DNA of 64,000 nt from Jeotgalibacillus aurantiacus. GTDB lineage: Bacteria > Bacillota > Bacilli > Bacillales > Jeotgalibacillaceae. Shown here one piece after another: positions 15,791 through 23,818 of the stretch; within the stretch, counting starts at the first letter, position 1, and each line of letters opens with the position of its first letter. The position numbers and the translations under genes are program-made. The stretch is from assembly GCF_020595125.1 (NCBI RefSeq), contig NZ_JACNMS010000001.1, positions 868,001-932,000 of the forward strand, written 5' to 3'. The notes under the pieces are model-generated. The model did no database searches. It worked only from the letters and a program-made list of their open reading frames with translations, and was not told where the DNA came from.

Positions 15791-16585
15791 ATGGAAGCTG
15801 TACATTGGTTGGTTAAAAGGGTGCGGCAGCGGATCATGGACCGTCGATATTCGGTCAATGAGATTCTGGCGGGGCGGTATCAAATTGAGAAAGTGTTGCA
15901 GAATGGGAGTTATGGGATCATTTATTTGTGTGAGGATTTGAACACGGACAATAAATGCGTTGTGAAGCAGATGCGAAAAAGCAAGCGGAAGGAAAATATA
16001 GAGAATTACGCAAAAGAGACGGAGATTCTTCAACAGCTGAATCATCCTGGCATTCCGGCTTTTATAGAGGCGTTCTCCCATGGCGAGGAAGTATTCTTTT
16101 CCATGGAGTTTGTTGAGGGCAAAAATGTGGAGGACACATTGTTTGCGTCAGGACAGCAATATTCAGAGAAGGAATGTCTGGCGCTTTTGAAAAAGCTGAC
16201 GGAAATCGTTTGTTATATCCATCAGAATGGCATTTTTCATGGGGACATCAGGATTCCAAATGTGCTGCTTCATGGGGAAGAGGTCCACCTGATCGATTTC
16301 GGTCTGGCGAATACGCTTAGAGACGGAGATCTGAAAGAGTGCGAACTGCTCGCACAGGATGACTTTTTTGATCTGGGTGATTTCCTGCTATTTCTGCTTT
16401 ACTCGTCTTATGAGGGGGACACGAAGAGAAACCAGCCATGGACCGAGGAGCTCCGCCTGCATCCACAGACCACACTGCTGCTGAAACGGCTGTTGAAGAT
16501 TGAACGTCCTTACTACCATTGTGAAGAGGTTCTTGAAGATATAGATAATCTAATCAGCCAGCCCACTAAAAAGACTCCGTCATAA
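15791..16585 (+). CDS. Hanks-type Ser/Thr protein kinase, minimal
   Basis: 264 residues, essentially only a kinase domain. The glycine-rich loop QNGSYG is at 38-43, the ATP lysine K59 in VVKQM, the helix-C glutamate near 77, the catalytic loop HGDIRIPNVLL at 150-160 and DFG at 169-171. HGD-I-R replaces the usual HRD-x-K, so the activation-loop arginine and the catalytic-loop lysine are changed; activity may be low or the type unusual. There is no membrane helix and no PASTA domain, unlike PrkC; it is closer to the small YbdM/YrzF class of Bacillus. AGAGG lies 5 nt before ATG 15791. Substrate unknown. Confidence 0.85.
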   Translation: MEAVHWLVKRVRQRIMDRRYSVNEILAGRYQIEKVLQNGSYGIIYLCEDLNTDNKCVVKQMRKSKRKENIENYAKETEILQQLNHPGIPAFIEAFSHGEEVFFSMEFVEGKNVEDTLFASGQQYSEKECLALLKKLTEIVCYIHQNGIFHGDIRIPNVLLHGEEVHLIDFGLANTLRDGDLKECELLAQDDFFDLGDFLLFLLYSSYEGDTKRNQPWTEELRLHPQTTLLLKRLLKIERPYYHCEEVLEDIDNLISQPTKKTPS

Positions 16586-16600
16586 ACGGAGTCTTCAGTC
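16572..16600 (-). terminator. Shared hairpin between kinase and the basic-peptide gene
   Basis: AGACTCCGT and ACGGAGTCT form a 9-bp stem with a 5-nt loop. The kinase stop codon lies in the loop. The T run (TTTTTAG) is on the minus-strand side, so it mainly serves the leftward gene at 16607. Confidence 0.75.
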
Positions 16601-16606
16601 TGTCAA

Positions 16607-16810
16607 TCAGCTGCTTGAGTAGTGTCTTTTCTTTTTGTAATGGTGTGAGCCATACATAGGATTGCGGCCTCGGCGGCTGCTACTGCTGCTTCCGTAATAC
16701 TTGCGTCTTTTTCCGCTGCTTGAGCCGTGACGATAAGATCTTCTGCGCCCACTGCTGCTTCCCCGCTTACTCAACTCTTTCGAAATGCCTTTCATGATCT
16801 TTTTAAACAT
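16607..16810 (-). CDS. Small serine/arginine-rich basic protein
   Basis: 67 residues, very basic, after AAGGAGGATG. An N-terminal FKKIMKGISKELSKRG is followed by three imperfect GSSSGRRR-type repeats with tyrosine and histidine (SYRHGSSSGKRRKYYGSSSSSRRG) and a basic tail. Low-complexity composition suggests nucleic-acid or anionic-surface binding; a spore- or envelope-associated role is possible but not shown. The good ribosome site and dedicated terminator argue that it is a real gene. Confidence 0.6.
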   Translation of the reverse strand: MFKKIMKGISKELSKRGSSSGRRRSYRHGSSSGKRRKYYGSSSSSRRGRNPMYGSHHYKKKRHYSSS

Positions 16811-16959
16811 TTAAGCATCCTCCTTTTGAGTAGAGGTGTTCTTACTCTCCAGACAAATACACCCTCTATAATGAGCATACGGTGGATAAAGAATTTGTAC
16901 AACTAATATCCCTTGAAATGCGGGTACGAGATTGCTTTGAAAACAGTGTTGTGGTGTAG

Positions 16960-17580
16960 GTCTTATTACACTAAACTCACAAATTTTCCCGCAAACTGAC
17001 GAATCCGCGGACGGAACTCACGAACTTGCCTGAGAACCTCACGAAAGTCGCGGCTAAACTGACGAATTTCCTTGGGAAATTCACGATGGTCAGCACACCA
17101 TCTCAGGCCGGGGAGGCGTAGGCCTATTTACACTAAACTCACAAACTTTCCCGCAAGCTCACGAATCCGCGGACGGAACTCACGAACTTGCCTGAGAACC
17201 TCACGAAAGTCGCGGCTAAACTGACGAATTTCCTTGGGAAACTCACGTTGGTCAGCGGCACCATTTCAGTCCGGGGAGGCGTAGGCCTATTTACACTAAA
17301 CTCACAAACTTTCTTGCAAACTGACGAATCCGCGGACGGAGCTCACGAACTTGCCTGAGAACCTTACAAAAGTCGCGGCTAAACTCACGAATTTCCTTGG
17401 GAAACTCACATTGGTCAGCGGCACCATATCTGTCCGGGGAGGCTTAGGCCTATTTACACTAAACTCACAAACTTTCCCGCAAGCTCACGAATCCGCGGAC
17501 GGAGCTCACGAACTTGCCTTCTAACCTCACAAAAGTCGCGGTTAAACTGACGAATTCCAACCCTGACCTCATAAACCCTA
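16960..17580 (-). repeat. Four tandem 163-bp super-repeats made of 21-nt units
   Basis: CACTAAACTCACAAA recurs at 16969, 17131, 17294 and 17457, i.e. every 162-163 bp. Each super-repeat contains about six 21-nt units (CTCACAAACTTTCCCGCAAG, CTCACGAATCCGCGGACGGAA, CTCACGAACTTGCCTGAGAAC, CTCACGAAAGTCGCGGCTAAA, CTGACGAATTTCC...). These are followed by a linker with CACCATTTCAGTCCGGGGAGG and CGTAGGCCTATTTA. Copies are nearly identical, and the last lacks the linker. This is the largest array in the window and lies between the small basic gene and the terminator of the phospholipase-D-like gene. Confidence 0.85.
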
Positions 17581-17586
17581 CCCACA

Positions 17587-17644
17587 CCAAAAACGCAAAT
17601 GCCTCTCATCCGTAGACCGAATGATGCAGCATTTGCGTTTTTTG
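17587..17644 (-). terminator. Bidirectional terminator after the phospholipase-D-like gene
   Basis: AAAACGCAAATGC pairs with GCATTTGCGTTTT, with T runs on both strands. It lies directly after the leftward stop codon. Confidence 0.85.
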
Positions 17645-17646
17645 TA

Positions 17647-19629
17647 TCAGTTTATTGTTCCGCCCGCATTCAGGTAGCGTGCATTGAATTCCTGAACGAA
17701 TTGGTTGACGATGTTAGTGTCATGAATGATGAGCATGTTTTCGTCATTTACGTTGTTGCCGTTGTTGCTCCAGTTTGTTGATCCGACCACGACTGTCGGG
17801 TCACTCGTAGTGTCCGCATCGATGATCATGGTTTTGCTGTGAAGTTTACGGTCTTCGTTTGCTTTATAAACCGGTGCAGGGTTTGCCCAGCGTGTATTTG
17901 GATTATCGACGCTTGTCTGACTGGCTGTGCGGCCGGTCATATCCACGCTTGCACTCCACCACTGGTTCCAGAAGCTGTAGTCAAACAGCCCTTTTACATC
18001 AAAACCGGTAAGCGTGCCCTCGAGATCATTGTAGGAGCCTTCATATTTATGTTTCAGCTCGTCGACAAGACCCTGATCGCTCCAGGCAAAGATGGTGAAA
18101 TAAGCATTGAGATCTGCTTCATTTTTAACCAGCTCTCTCATACGGCCCAGTGCATCATCACCTGTAGAGAAATAAACCTCTACCATTTTGCCGCCTACAT
18201 CAAAGATATGCTGGGTATTGTCTGTTTTTCCGGTACCGAAATTAGAAATCATTGCATCCGGGATCAGCGTATTGCTGCCCCACATTTCGTTAAATTCCGT
18301 TTCATAGGCATTTGCCACTTCAGGTGCATGGAGCTCTACAACGTGCTGCTGATTTCCGCCAAGTACGCCGTTTGCCATATTTTCCTCTGAACCGTAAAGC
18401 CCTGTTACAGTAAAGTTCCAGCTGCCGGTAAATACCCATTTATCATCCACAACGGCAAACTTGTTGTGCATTTGAACACCTGGAGAATAGTAAGTACCAT
18501 CTGTTTTTTGCTCAGCGTCCACAAATAAATATCCTGTATAGTCCGTACTTCCAATCGTATAAGTGCCATACTCAAAGTCACTTGGTTCTGCAGGCAATCC
18601 ATACGATGTTCGCAATGCCGCATCCTCTACTGCGAGCATAGCAGAATCAGAAAAAACCTGAATATCATCTCCGGTGCCAAGCGTACCATCCCGGCCACGC
18701 ACCATTTTCTCTATGTATAATCGCATCACTGTAAAGCGATCTGCATAATGAGGATCTGCCGCATCCTTCGCATCAGCGATCACACGCACATCTATCCCTT
18801 CAGCCGCCTTGTTGATCAGCGTATCAACCACACGTGGTAAATTAATTTCATACGTGGCAAAATCAATACTTGTGGTAGCCTCATTCAATCGCTCAATTAA
18901 ACGGTCTTCAAGATTCACATTATGATTTGCCGCATTTCCAGAAGTCGCATATTCAGATAGCGCACATTTATTAAAGTAAACATTAATCGCATATAATTGC
19001 TCTGAAACATTATTCAAATGCTCTGTTGTGTCACCACAGACATTGCTTCCCGTCGAACCGCCATTATTAACTGTTGTACTGTTAGCAGGCGTGCCATAGC
19101 CGCCATCATAGGCTGCTGTTGCAGTGCTCCAGCTTTCAGCAACCGTGCCTGAACCTGAAAGATCCACTCTTTCCATTGTGGCTTTAGATGTATTATCACC
19201 ACCGTACCAGGCATCAACCGAATCGATTAACACACCCCCGGCATCACGCAGCTCCAATACTTCACCCGTATTACCGAGCGAACCGCTGTACACTAAATCA
19301 GCAGCCACACCAGGAACCGCAACATCATCGGTCTTCTCCATCAGATAAGACCCATTAGCAGGAATTTGCCCCTCCAACGTAATAGAAGGCGAACCATCCT
19401 GTGCAGCTAAAGTCCAGCCTGTTACATCAACACTCTCCGATGTAGAATTCGAAAGCTCCATCCACTCATCCGAATAACTGTACGTCGTACCCATCCACGC
19501 AACCTCACTGATGACCACGTCATTCGGAGTAACCGCCTGAACGCTCTCTTCACTTACATAACCAGGAACAAAAAACGACATGACCAGCACAACAATTAAC
19601 GACCGACTCAAATACTTCCTCATCATCAC
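17647..19629 (-). CDS. Secreted phospholipase-D-superfamily protein with a lamin-tail domain
   Basis: 660 residues. A signal peptide (MMMRKYLSRSLIVVLVMSFF then VPGYVSEESVQA) is followed by a lamin-tail-like beta domain at about 38-165 (VVISEVAWMG...DEWMELSN...VDVTGWTL). A serine/glycine linker and a phospholipase-D-like region with two HKD motifs follow: MHNKFAVVDD with GSWNFT, and LHSKTMIID with GSTNWS. Proteins of this layout are usually extracellular nucleases or phosphodiesterases; lamin-tail domains often accompany secreted nucleases. Two complete HKD motifs suggest an active monomer. AAGGAG lies close to ATG 19629. Nuclease versus phospholipase activity cannot be settled from sequence. 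Confidence 0.85.
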   Translation of the reverse strand: MMMRKYLSRSLIVVLVMSFFVPGYVSEESVQAVTPNDVVISEVAWMGTTYSYSDEWMELSNSTSESVDVTGWTLAAQDGSPSITLEGQIPANGSYLMEKTDDVAVPGVAADLVYSGSLGNTGEVLELRDAGGVLIDSVDAWYGGDNTSKATMERVDLSGSGTVAESWSTATAAYDGGYGTPANSTTVNNGGSTGSNVCGDTTEHLNNVSEQLYAINVYFNKCALSEYATSGNAANHNVNLEDRLIERLNEATTSIDFATYEINLPRVVDTLINKAAEGIDVRVIADAKDAADPHYADRFTVMRLYIEKMVRGRDGTLGTGDDIQVFSDSAMLAVEDAALRTSYGLPAEPSDFEYGTYTIGSTDYTGYLFVDAEQKTDGTYYSPGVQMHNKFAVVDDKWVFTGSWNFTVTGLYGSEENMANGVLGGNQQHVVELHAPEVANAYETEFNEMWGSNTLIPDAMISNFGTGKTDNTQHIFDVGGKMVEVYFSTGDDALGRMRELVKNEADLNAYFTIFAWSDQGLVDELKHKYEGSYNDLEGTLTGFDVKGLFDYSFWNQWWSASVDMTGRTASQTSVDNPNTRWANPAPVYKANEDRKLHSKTMIIDADTTSDPTVVVGSTNWSNNGNNVNDENMLIIHDTNIVNQFVQEFNARYLNAGGTIN

Positions 19630-19732
19630 AGCTCCTTATCAATTAGTACTCCACTAGTATAAAGGAGTTGCTTATATAAGTGTTTGTTTATTATTAATTG
19701 TTTGTAAATATTTTTTGAGTCACGTGAAACAC

Positions 19733-19925
19733 GGGGACGTATATTTTGTTTCATTCGGAGAGCGAAACATTGCGTGCACTGGGGTGGGTCTATTTACACT
19801 AAACTCACAAACTTTCGCGCAAGCTGACGAATTCGCGGACGGAACTCACGAACTTGCCCGAGAACCTCACGAAAGTCGCGGGTAACCTGACGAACTCTAT
19901 ATCCAACTTCACAAACTTTAAAAAC
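19733..19925 (-). repeat. T1 tag plus 21-nt-period array
   Basis: T1 tag GGGGACGTATATTTTGTTTC with a GTTTC/GAAAC hairpin, a fixed stretch ATTGCGTGCACTGGGGTGGG, then TTTACACTAAA and about five 21-nt units ending near 19925. Almost identical to the block at 21509. Confidence 0.75.
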
Positions 19926-19997
19926 ACAAAAATATAATTCACCATTTACATCCCCACCTCCGCCATGTATGATATTGTCAATCAGGGAGATGATTTT

Positions 19998-20048
19998 ATG
20001 TATAGCCTATTTCAAATCTGCAGTATGAATCTTCATCATCACAACTAG
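19998..20048 (+). CDS. Histidine-rich leader peptide of hisS
   Basis: Sixteen codons, MYSLFQICSMNLHHHN, preceded by AGGGAGATG at 8 nt from ATG 19998. Three consecutive histidine codons (CAT CAT CAC, 20034-20042) end just before the stop at 20046-20048, and the gene behind it encodes histidyl-tRNA synthetase. The stop codon is the first part of a strong stem-loop, and an intrinsic terminator follows before hisS. This is the classical layout for ribosome-mediated attenuation: low His-tRNA would stall the ribosome at the His codons and change the RNA fold. Too short to be a functional protein. Confidence 0.8.
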   Translation: MYSLFQICSMNLHHHN

Positions 20049-20152
20049 CCTTTCACGTTATTGATCTAAGAATTTGATCATTGTGAAGGGCTATTTATCA
20101 TGAACCGCATGAGAAAACGTGTTTCCGTTTCTCGTGGGGTTCTTTTTATTTT
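20046..20152 (+). promoter_or_regulatory. hisS attenuator: leader stem-loop and intrinsic terminator
   Basis: Stem A: TAGCCTTTCAC (20046-20056) pairs with GTGAAGGGCTA (20083-20093), 11 bp with one G-U, with a weaker TGATC/GATCA pair inside the loop. Terminator: 20102-20119 pairs with 20126-20142 (GAACC with GGTTC, CATGAGAAA with TTTCTCGTG; one mismatch, one bulge). It is followed at once by TTTTTATTTT. A second AGCCTA segment inside the leader ORF (20004-20009) could pair with GGGCTA and give an alternative fold. No T-box consensus is present. The exact antiterminator pairing was not resolved by eye. Confidence 0.75.
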
Positions 20153-20175
20153 CAACTATTTAGGGAGGCATGAAC

Positions 20176-21462
20176 ATGAAAAAGATGGATTATCAGAATG
20201 TGAAAGGGACACAGGATTATGTTGGAAATGAGGCGGTGATCCAGCGCCGGGTGAAGCAGACCATTGAGGAGACATGTGAGGCCTATGGCTGCCAGCCTTT
20301 TGAGACGCCGATTTTGAACTATACATCGCTTATGGCGAGTAAGTATGGTGGAGGTGCTGAGATTCTCAAGGAGATGTATAGACTGAGTGACCGCGGTGAA
20401 AGGGATCTGGCTTTGCGTTATGACTTAACGATTCCTTTTAGTAAAGTGATCGCGATGAATCCTGCTTTGCGGATGCCGTTCAAGCGGTATGAGATTGGCA
20501 AGGTGTTTCGTGACGGGCCGATTAAAACAGGGCGAAATCGCGAGTTTACGCAAGCGGATATTGATATTACCGGCATCAAATCTCAGGCAGCAGAAGCAGA
20601 ACTGATGCTTCTTGCAGCAGATGTTTTTGAAAAGCTTGGGCTGGATATCTTGATTCAGTACAATAATCGCAAGTTGCTCGGCGGTGTTCTCGAAGGTTTT
20701 GGCGTACCGAAAAAACTTGTAACAACAGTTGTGTTGAGTCTTGATAAAGTGGAGAAAATCGGTGTTGAGAATGTGGTAAAAGAGCTTACAGAAAAAGAAA
20801 TACCTGATCAGGCAGTTGTATTAATAAAGGATTTATTGACTAACCCAGAAGCAAAATCACTTACGTATTTTCAATCGGAAATCGTTGAAAAAAATGAGCA
20901 GACGTTGGAAGGTGTTCAGGAGCTGGAGGAGCTTCAAGGCTATTTATCAGCGCTTGGAATAGATGACCGCTGTCTATTTAATCCCTTTTTAGCGAGAGGG
21001 CTTGAAATCTATACAGGGACCATTTATGAAGTGTTTTTAAAAGACAACTCGGTATTAAGTTCAAGTATTGGCAGCGGTGGCCGCTACGATGATGCGATCG
21101 GCGGGCTGATGGGCAGTGAAACACGATATCCCACAGTTGGACTATCATTCGGAGTAGATGTCATTTGTACAGCACTGAACGTGTTGACTAAAAACGAGAG
21201 CAACTCACCATTAGTGGATCTTTACTTAATACCTCTCAACACGGAGAAGGAAGCGCTCGTACTGGCCAGAGCCCTAAGGAAAAATGGTTTGCGGGTTGAA
21301 ACAGAATTCGGCCGCAAAAAAGTCGGCAAAGCGATGGAGCGGGCAAACAAAGAAAGTATCAGATATGTAGTCGTACTTGGAGAAAAAGAAGTGAGTGAAA
21401 ACAAGTACCGGGTGAAAGACATGGTGACTGGAGAAGATGAGGAGTTTGAATTCAAGTTTTGA
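20176..21462 (+). CDS. hisS: Histidyl-tRNA synthetase
   Basis: Charges tRNA-His. 428 residues from ATG 20176, which has GGGAGG 7 nt upstream (an ATG at 20170 is too close). Class II core: motif 2 FRDGPIKTGRNREFTQADIDI near 112-132, the histidine-A motif LARGLEIYTGTIYEVF near 276-291, and motif 3 SFGVDVICTAL. A C-terminal anticodon-binding domain follows (DLYLIPLNTEKEALVLARALR...). The presence of the anticodon domain and the RNREF arginines argues for a true synthetase rather than HisZ. It is not next to aspS, as the main bacillary hisS is, so it may be a second, starvation-inducible copy controlled by the leader peptide. Confidence 0.92.
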   Translation: MKKMDYQNVKGTQDYVGNEAVIQRRVKQTIEETCEAYGCQPFETPILNYTSLMASKYGGGAEILKEMYRLSDRGERDLALRYDLTIPFSKVIAMNPALRMPFKRYEIGKVFRDGPIKTGRNREFTQADIDITGIKSQAAEAELMLLAADVFEKLGLDILIQYNNRKLLGGVLEGFGVPKKLVTTVVLSLDKVEKIGVENVVKELTEKEIPDQAVVLIKDLLTNPEAKSLTYFQSEIVEKNEQTLEGVQELEELQGYLSALGIDDRCLFNPFLARGLEIYTGTIYEVFLKDNSVLSSSIGSGGRYDDAIGGLMGSETRYPTVGLSFGVDVICTALNVLTKNESNSPLVDLYLIPLNTEKEALVLARALRKNGLRVETEFGRKKVGKAMERANKESIRYVVVLGEKEVSENKYRVKDMVTGEDEEFEFKF

Positions 21463-21473
21463 GCATAAACAAG

Positions 21474-21504
21474 ACACCCGCTGAGTAGTTGAGCGGGTGT
21501 TTTT
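21474..21504 (+). terminator. Terminator of hisS
   Basis: ACACCCGCT pairs with AGCGGGTGT around a 9-nt loop and is followed by TTTT. Confidence 0.85.
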
Positions 21505-21508
21505 GAAT

Positions 21509-21715
21509 CACGGGGACGTATATTTTGTTTCATTCGGCGAGCGAAACATTGCGTGCACTGGGGTGGGTCTATTTACACTAAACTCACAAACTTTTGCGCA
21601 AGCTGACGAATCCGCGGACGGAACTTGCGAACTTGCCCGAGAACCTCACGAAAGTCGCGGGTCACCTGAGGAACTCTACACCCAACCTTACAAACTCACT
21701 CCTCAACCTCAATAA
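21509..21715 (-). repeat. T1 tag plus 21-nt-period array
   Basis: T1 tag at 21509 with the same CATTCGGCGAGCGAAACATT and CGTGCACTGGGGTGGG continuation as at 19733, then units to about 21715. The last units run into the 3' end of the leftward gene at 21696, so the array and the last codons of that gene overlap. Confidence 0.75.
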
Positions 21716-22607
21716 CCGAATCCAAAGAAACTTCTGCGTGATAAATTCCTTTACTATTCATCAAAAACAAATGGTTGCCGCGCATGCGGATCGAGGCATT
21801 TTTATGCTCCAGTTCTTTTCCATGTTCGTCTTTCAACATAACCGTGTTTTCTAGTCGAAACTCACCGTTAGACCTTTTGAGAATTAGAAAGTTTAACCGT
21901 TGCGAGCAGTATACAAGCATCGTGTCAGCATCAATCAATATAAATTGACTGAAACTGATTTTTTCTTCTATTTCATCATGCTGGACTTCTTCGAAATGAT
22001 CGAAGTAAACAAAGGATGACATGAGCGTATAATGGGCGAATACTTGATCGGCACTTTGGACGTTAAATCCCTGCAATTCAAACATCATCGGCAACTCTGG
22101 ACGGAAAACGACTTCACCCTTTTCTGAAAAGACAGCGATACCTGAATAGCCAATCGGCTCTTCCCAACCAAGGTTTCCATATACGCCCTCATCAAAATAG
22201 CCGACCCAGATTGTATTCTCATCATCAATCGCCAGGTCAGAGATCCCGTCTCCCAGCACAAACTCATCCAGACATTCACCATCCATTGTGTATCTCCTGG
22301 CATTTTGCTGAATCCAGTCCTCTGTTCTTCTGCACCTGCATGAAGCGAGCAAAATTGTGCCGTCTGTATACGTATCAATTTTATTAGGGATAAAAGGGAG
22401 ATCTTTGACAGCAAATGTCGATACGGCATTCCGATCGATGATCCTCACTGTAAAATCTTGACTAAACGTCCTTTCATCCAAATTTACAAATGGAGTAAAA
22501 TCCTCATCTACAATGATAATCTTTTGATCACGCGTCAAGGTTGTATTGTATACCTTCTCTGCTGGAACAACCACATCACTCCACTTACTCAAAACGATGG
22601 TTTTCAT
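21696..22607 (-). CDS. Hypothetical beta-propeller-like protein, paralogue 1
   Basis: 303 residues; no family name recognised. It begins MKTIVLSKWSDVVVPAEK and has repeated strand-rich blocks such as DGISDLAIDDENTIWVGY and YSGIAVFSEKGEVVF, suggesting a small WD/NHL-like propeller. Conserved ARRYTMDGECLDEFVLGDG is shared with the adjacent paralogue at 22839. No signal peptide. The extreme C-terminus (DSVIEVEE) is encoded inside an intergenic array, so the array may have altered the original end. GGAGG lies 11 nt before ATG. Confidence 0.75.
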   Translation of the reverse strand: MKTIVLSKWSDVVVPAEKVYNTTLTRDQKIIIVDEDFTPFVNLDERTFSQDFTVRIIDRNAVSTFAVKDLPFIPNKIDTYTDGTILLASCRCRRTEDWIQQNARRYTMDGECLDEFVLGDGISDLAIDDENTIWVGYFDEGVYGNLGWEEPIGYSGIAVFSEKGEVVFRPELPMMFELQGFNVQSADQVFAHYTLMSSFVYFDHFEEVQHDEIEEKISFSQFILIDADTMLVYCSQRLNFLILKRSNGEFRLENTVMLKDEHGKELEHKNASIRMRGNHLFLMNSKGIYHAEVSLDSVIEVEE

Positions 22608-22637
22608 CTATGTATCCGCCTCCGTCATATAAATAAA

Positions 22638-22686
22638 GACGTTTAAGCTGAATCATACACAGATGGATGGATCCAGCTTAAACGTC
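22638..22686 (-). terminator. Terminator between the two paralogues
   Basis: Perfect 13-bp stem GACGTTTAAGCTG/CAGCTTAAACGTC with T-rich sequence after it on the minus strand. It follows the gene at 22839 and its array, so that transcript would carry the array in its 3' end. Confidence 0.7.
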
Positions 22687-22699
22687 CTGTTTGACTAGT

Positions 22700-22822
22700 T
22701 CTATTTACACTAAACTCACAAACTTTCGCGCAAGCTGACGAATTCGCGGACGGAGCTCACGAATTTGCCTTCTAACCTCACGAAAGTCGCGGCTAACCTG
22801 AGGAACTCACCTCGTAACCTCA
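22700..22822 (-). repeat. 21-nt-period array
   Basis: TATTTACACTAAACTCACAAAC then CTGACGAATTCGCGGACGGAG, CTCACGAATTTGCCTTCTAAC, CTCACGAAAGTCGCGGCTAAC and CTGAGGAACTCACC. No T1 tag here. It lies between the stop of one paralogue and the terminator before the other. Confidence 0.75.
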
Positions 22823-22838
22823 CAACCCCACTCCATCA

Positions 22839-23738
22839 TCAAAAAATCGAACTTCGAAACACCTCTTTATGATAAATTCCTTCATCATGTATTAAAAACA
22901 AGTCTTTTCCACGCATTCTGATCGTTGTTTTTTTGATGTCGAATTTGGTTCCGTGTTTGTCTTGTAACATGATCTCATCTCTTTTTTCATACTCCTCAAA
23001 CTCATTCTTCCTGTGAAGTCGATAGAGTTTTTCAGCGCCGTATACGAGCATCTCATTCCAATTCAGCAGAATCAATTCGTCAATGTCGACATCTATATCT
23101 AGATATCCATGCTGCACTAATTCAAATCGATCGAAATGAGTAAAATGTGAGAGCATGGTGTAATGAACATAAACTTCATCGGCGTATCCCACGTTCAACG
23201 CTTTTACTTCATCAATGCCCAGCGACTCCGGCTTGAACAGGACCTCTCCCTTTTCTGAGAAAGCCACTAATCCTGACTGGCCAATCGGCTTGTTCCAATC
23301 AGGGCTGCCCTTTACCCCTTTTTTATCATAGCCTACCCAGATCGTATTCTCATGATCGATCGCAACCCTTGAAATCCCGTCTCCGAGCACGAACTCATCC
23401 AGACACTCCCCGTCGAGTGAGTACCTCCTCGCATTCTGCTGAATCGCATCGCCTGTTTTCCGGCACGTGCTTGATACGATCAAAACCGAGCCGTCATTAA
23501 ATGTATCCAATTTAGCCGGCACAAAAGGAAGATCCTTTACTGCAATCGACGTCACATGATCTTGATCAACCAAACGGACAGCAAAATCCCCTCTAAAAGT
23601 TAGGTGGTTCCACGCTGGAGATTGATCAAAACCCTCCGCAAGAAAAAGGATCTTATGATCATTTGTGACCGCTACTGTCGACCTTGCAGCCTCCGGAACA
23701 ATCACATCACTCCATTTCGTCAGCTCAATCGTTTTCAT
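22839..23738 (-). CDS. Hypothetical beta-propeller-like protein, paralogue 2
   Basis: 299 residues, clearly homologous along its whole length to the protein at 21696 (shared MKTI.L.KWSDV, the QQNARRY.DGECLDEFVLG block, ENTIWVGY and IRMRG..LFL near the C-terminus). GGGAGGAG lies 9 nt before ATG 23738. The two genes are a tandem duplication separated by an array and a terminator, so they are probably transcribed separately. No catalytic motif is seen; a ligand-sensing or scaffold role is possible. Confidence 0.78.
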   Translation of the reverse strand: MKTIELTKWSDVIVPEAARSTVAVTNDHKILFLAEGFDQSPAWNHLTFRGDFAVRLVDQDHVTSIAVKDLPFVPAKLDTFNDGSVLIVSSTCRKTGDAIQQNARRYSLDGECLDEFVLGDGISRVAIDHENTIWVGYDKKGVKGSPDWNKPIGQSGLVAFSEKGEVLFKPESLGIDEVKALNVGYADEVYVHYTMLSHFTHFDRFELVQHGYLDIDVDIDELILLNWNEMLVYGAEKLYRLHRKNEFEEYEKRDEIMLQDKHGTKFDIKKTTIRMRGKDLFLIHDEGIYHKEVFRSSIF

Positions 23739-23818
23739 TTACACAGGCTCCTCCCTTAATATGCTGCTAATATCTTATTCAAAACATGAACCCCTTTTCG
23801 CTCATACAGGAGGATGCC

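Noticed and set aside
16960-17580. CRISPR array
   Set aside because: Units have a variable part of about 13 nt inside a 21-nt period and whole-block duplication; there are no constant repeats with unique spacers of 30 nt or more and no cas genes.
19971-20160. T-box riboswitch upstream of hisS
   Set aside because: The conserved T-box sequence and antiterminator bulge are missing; a His-rich leader peptide and a terminator explain the region better.
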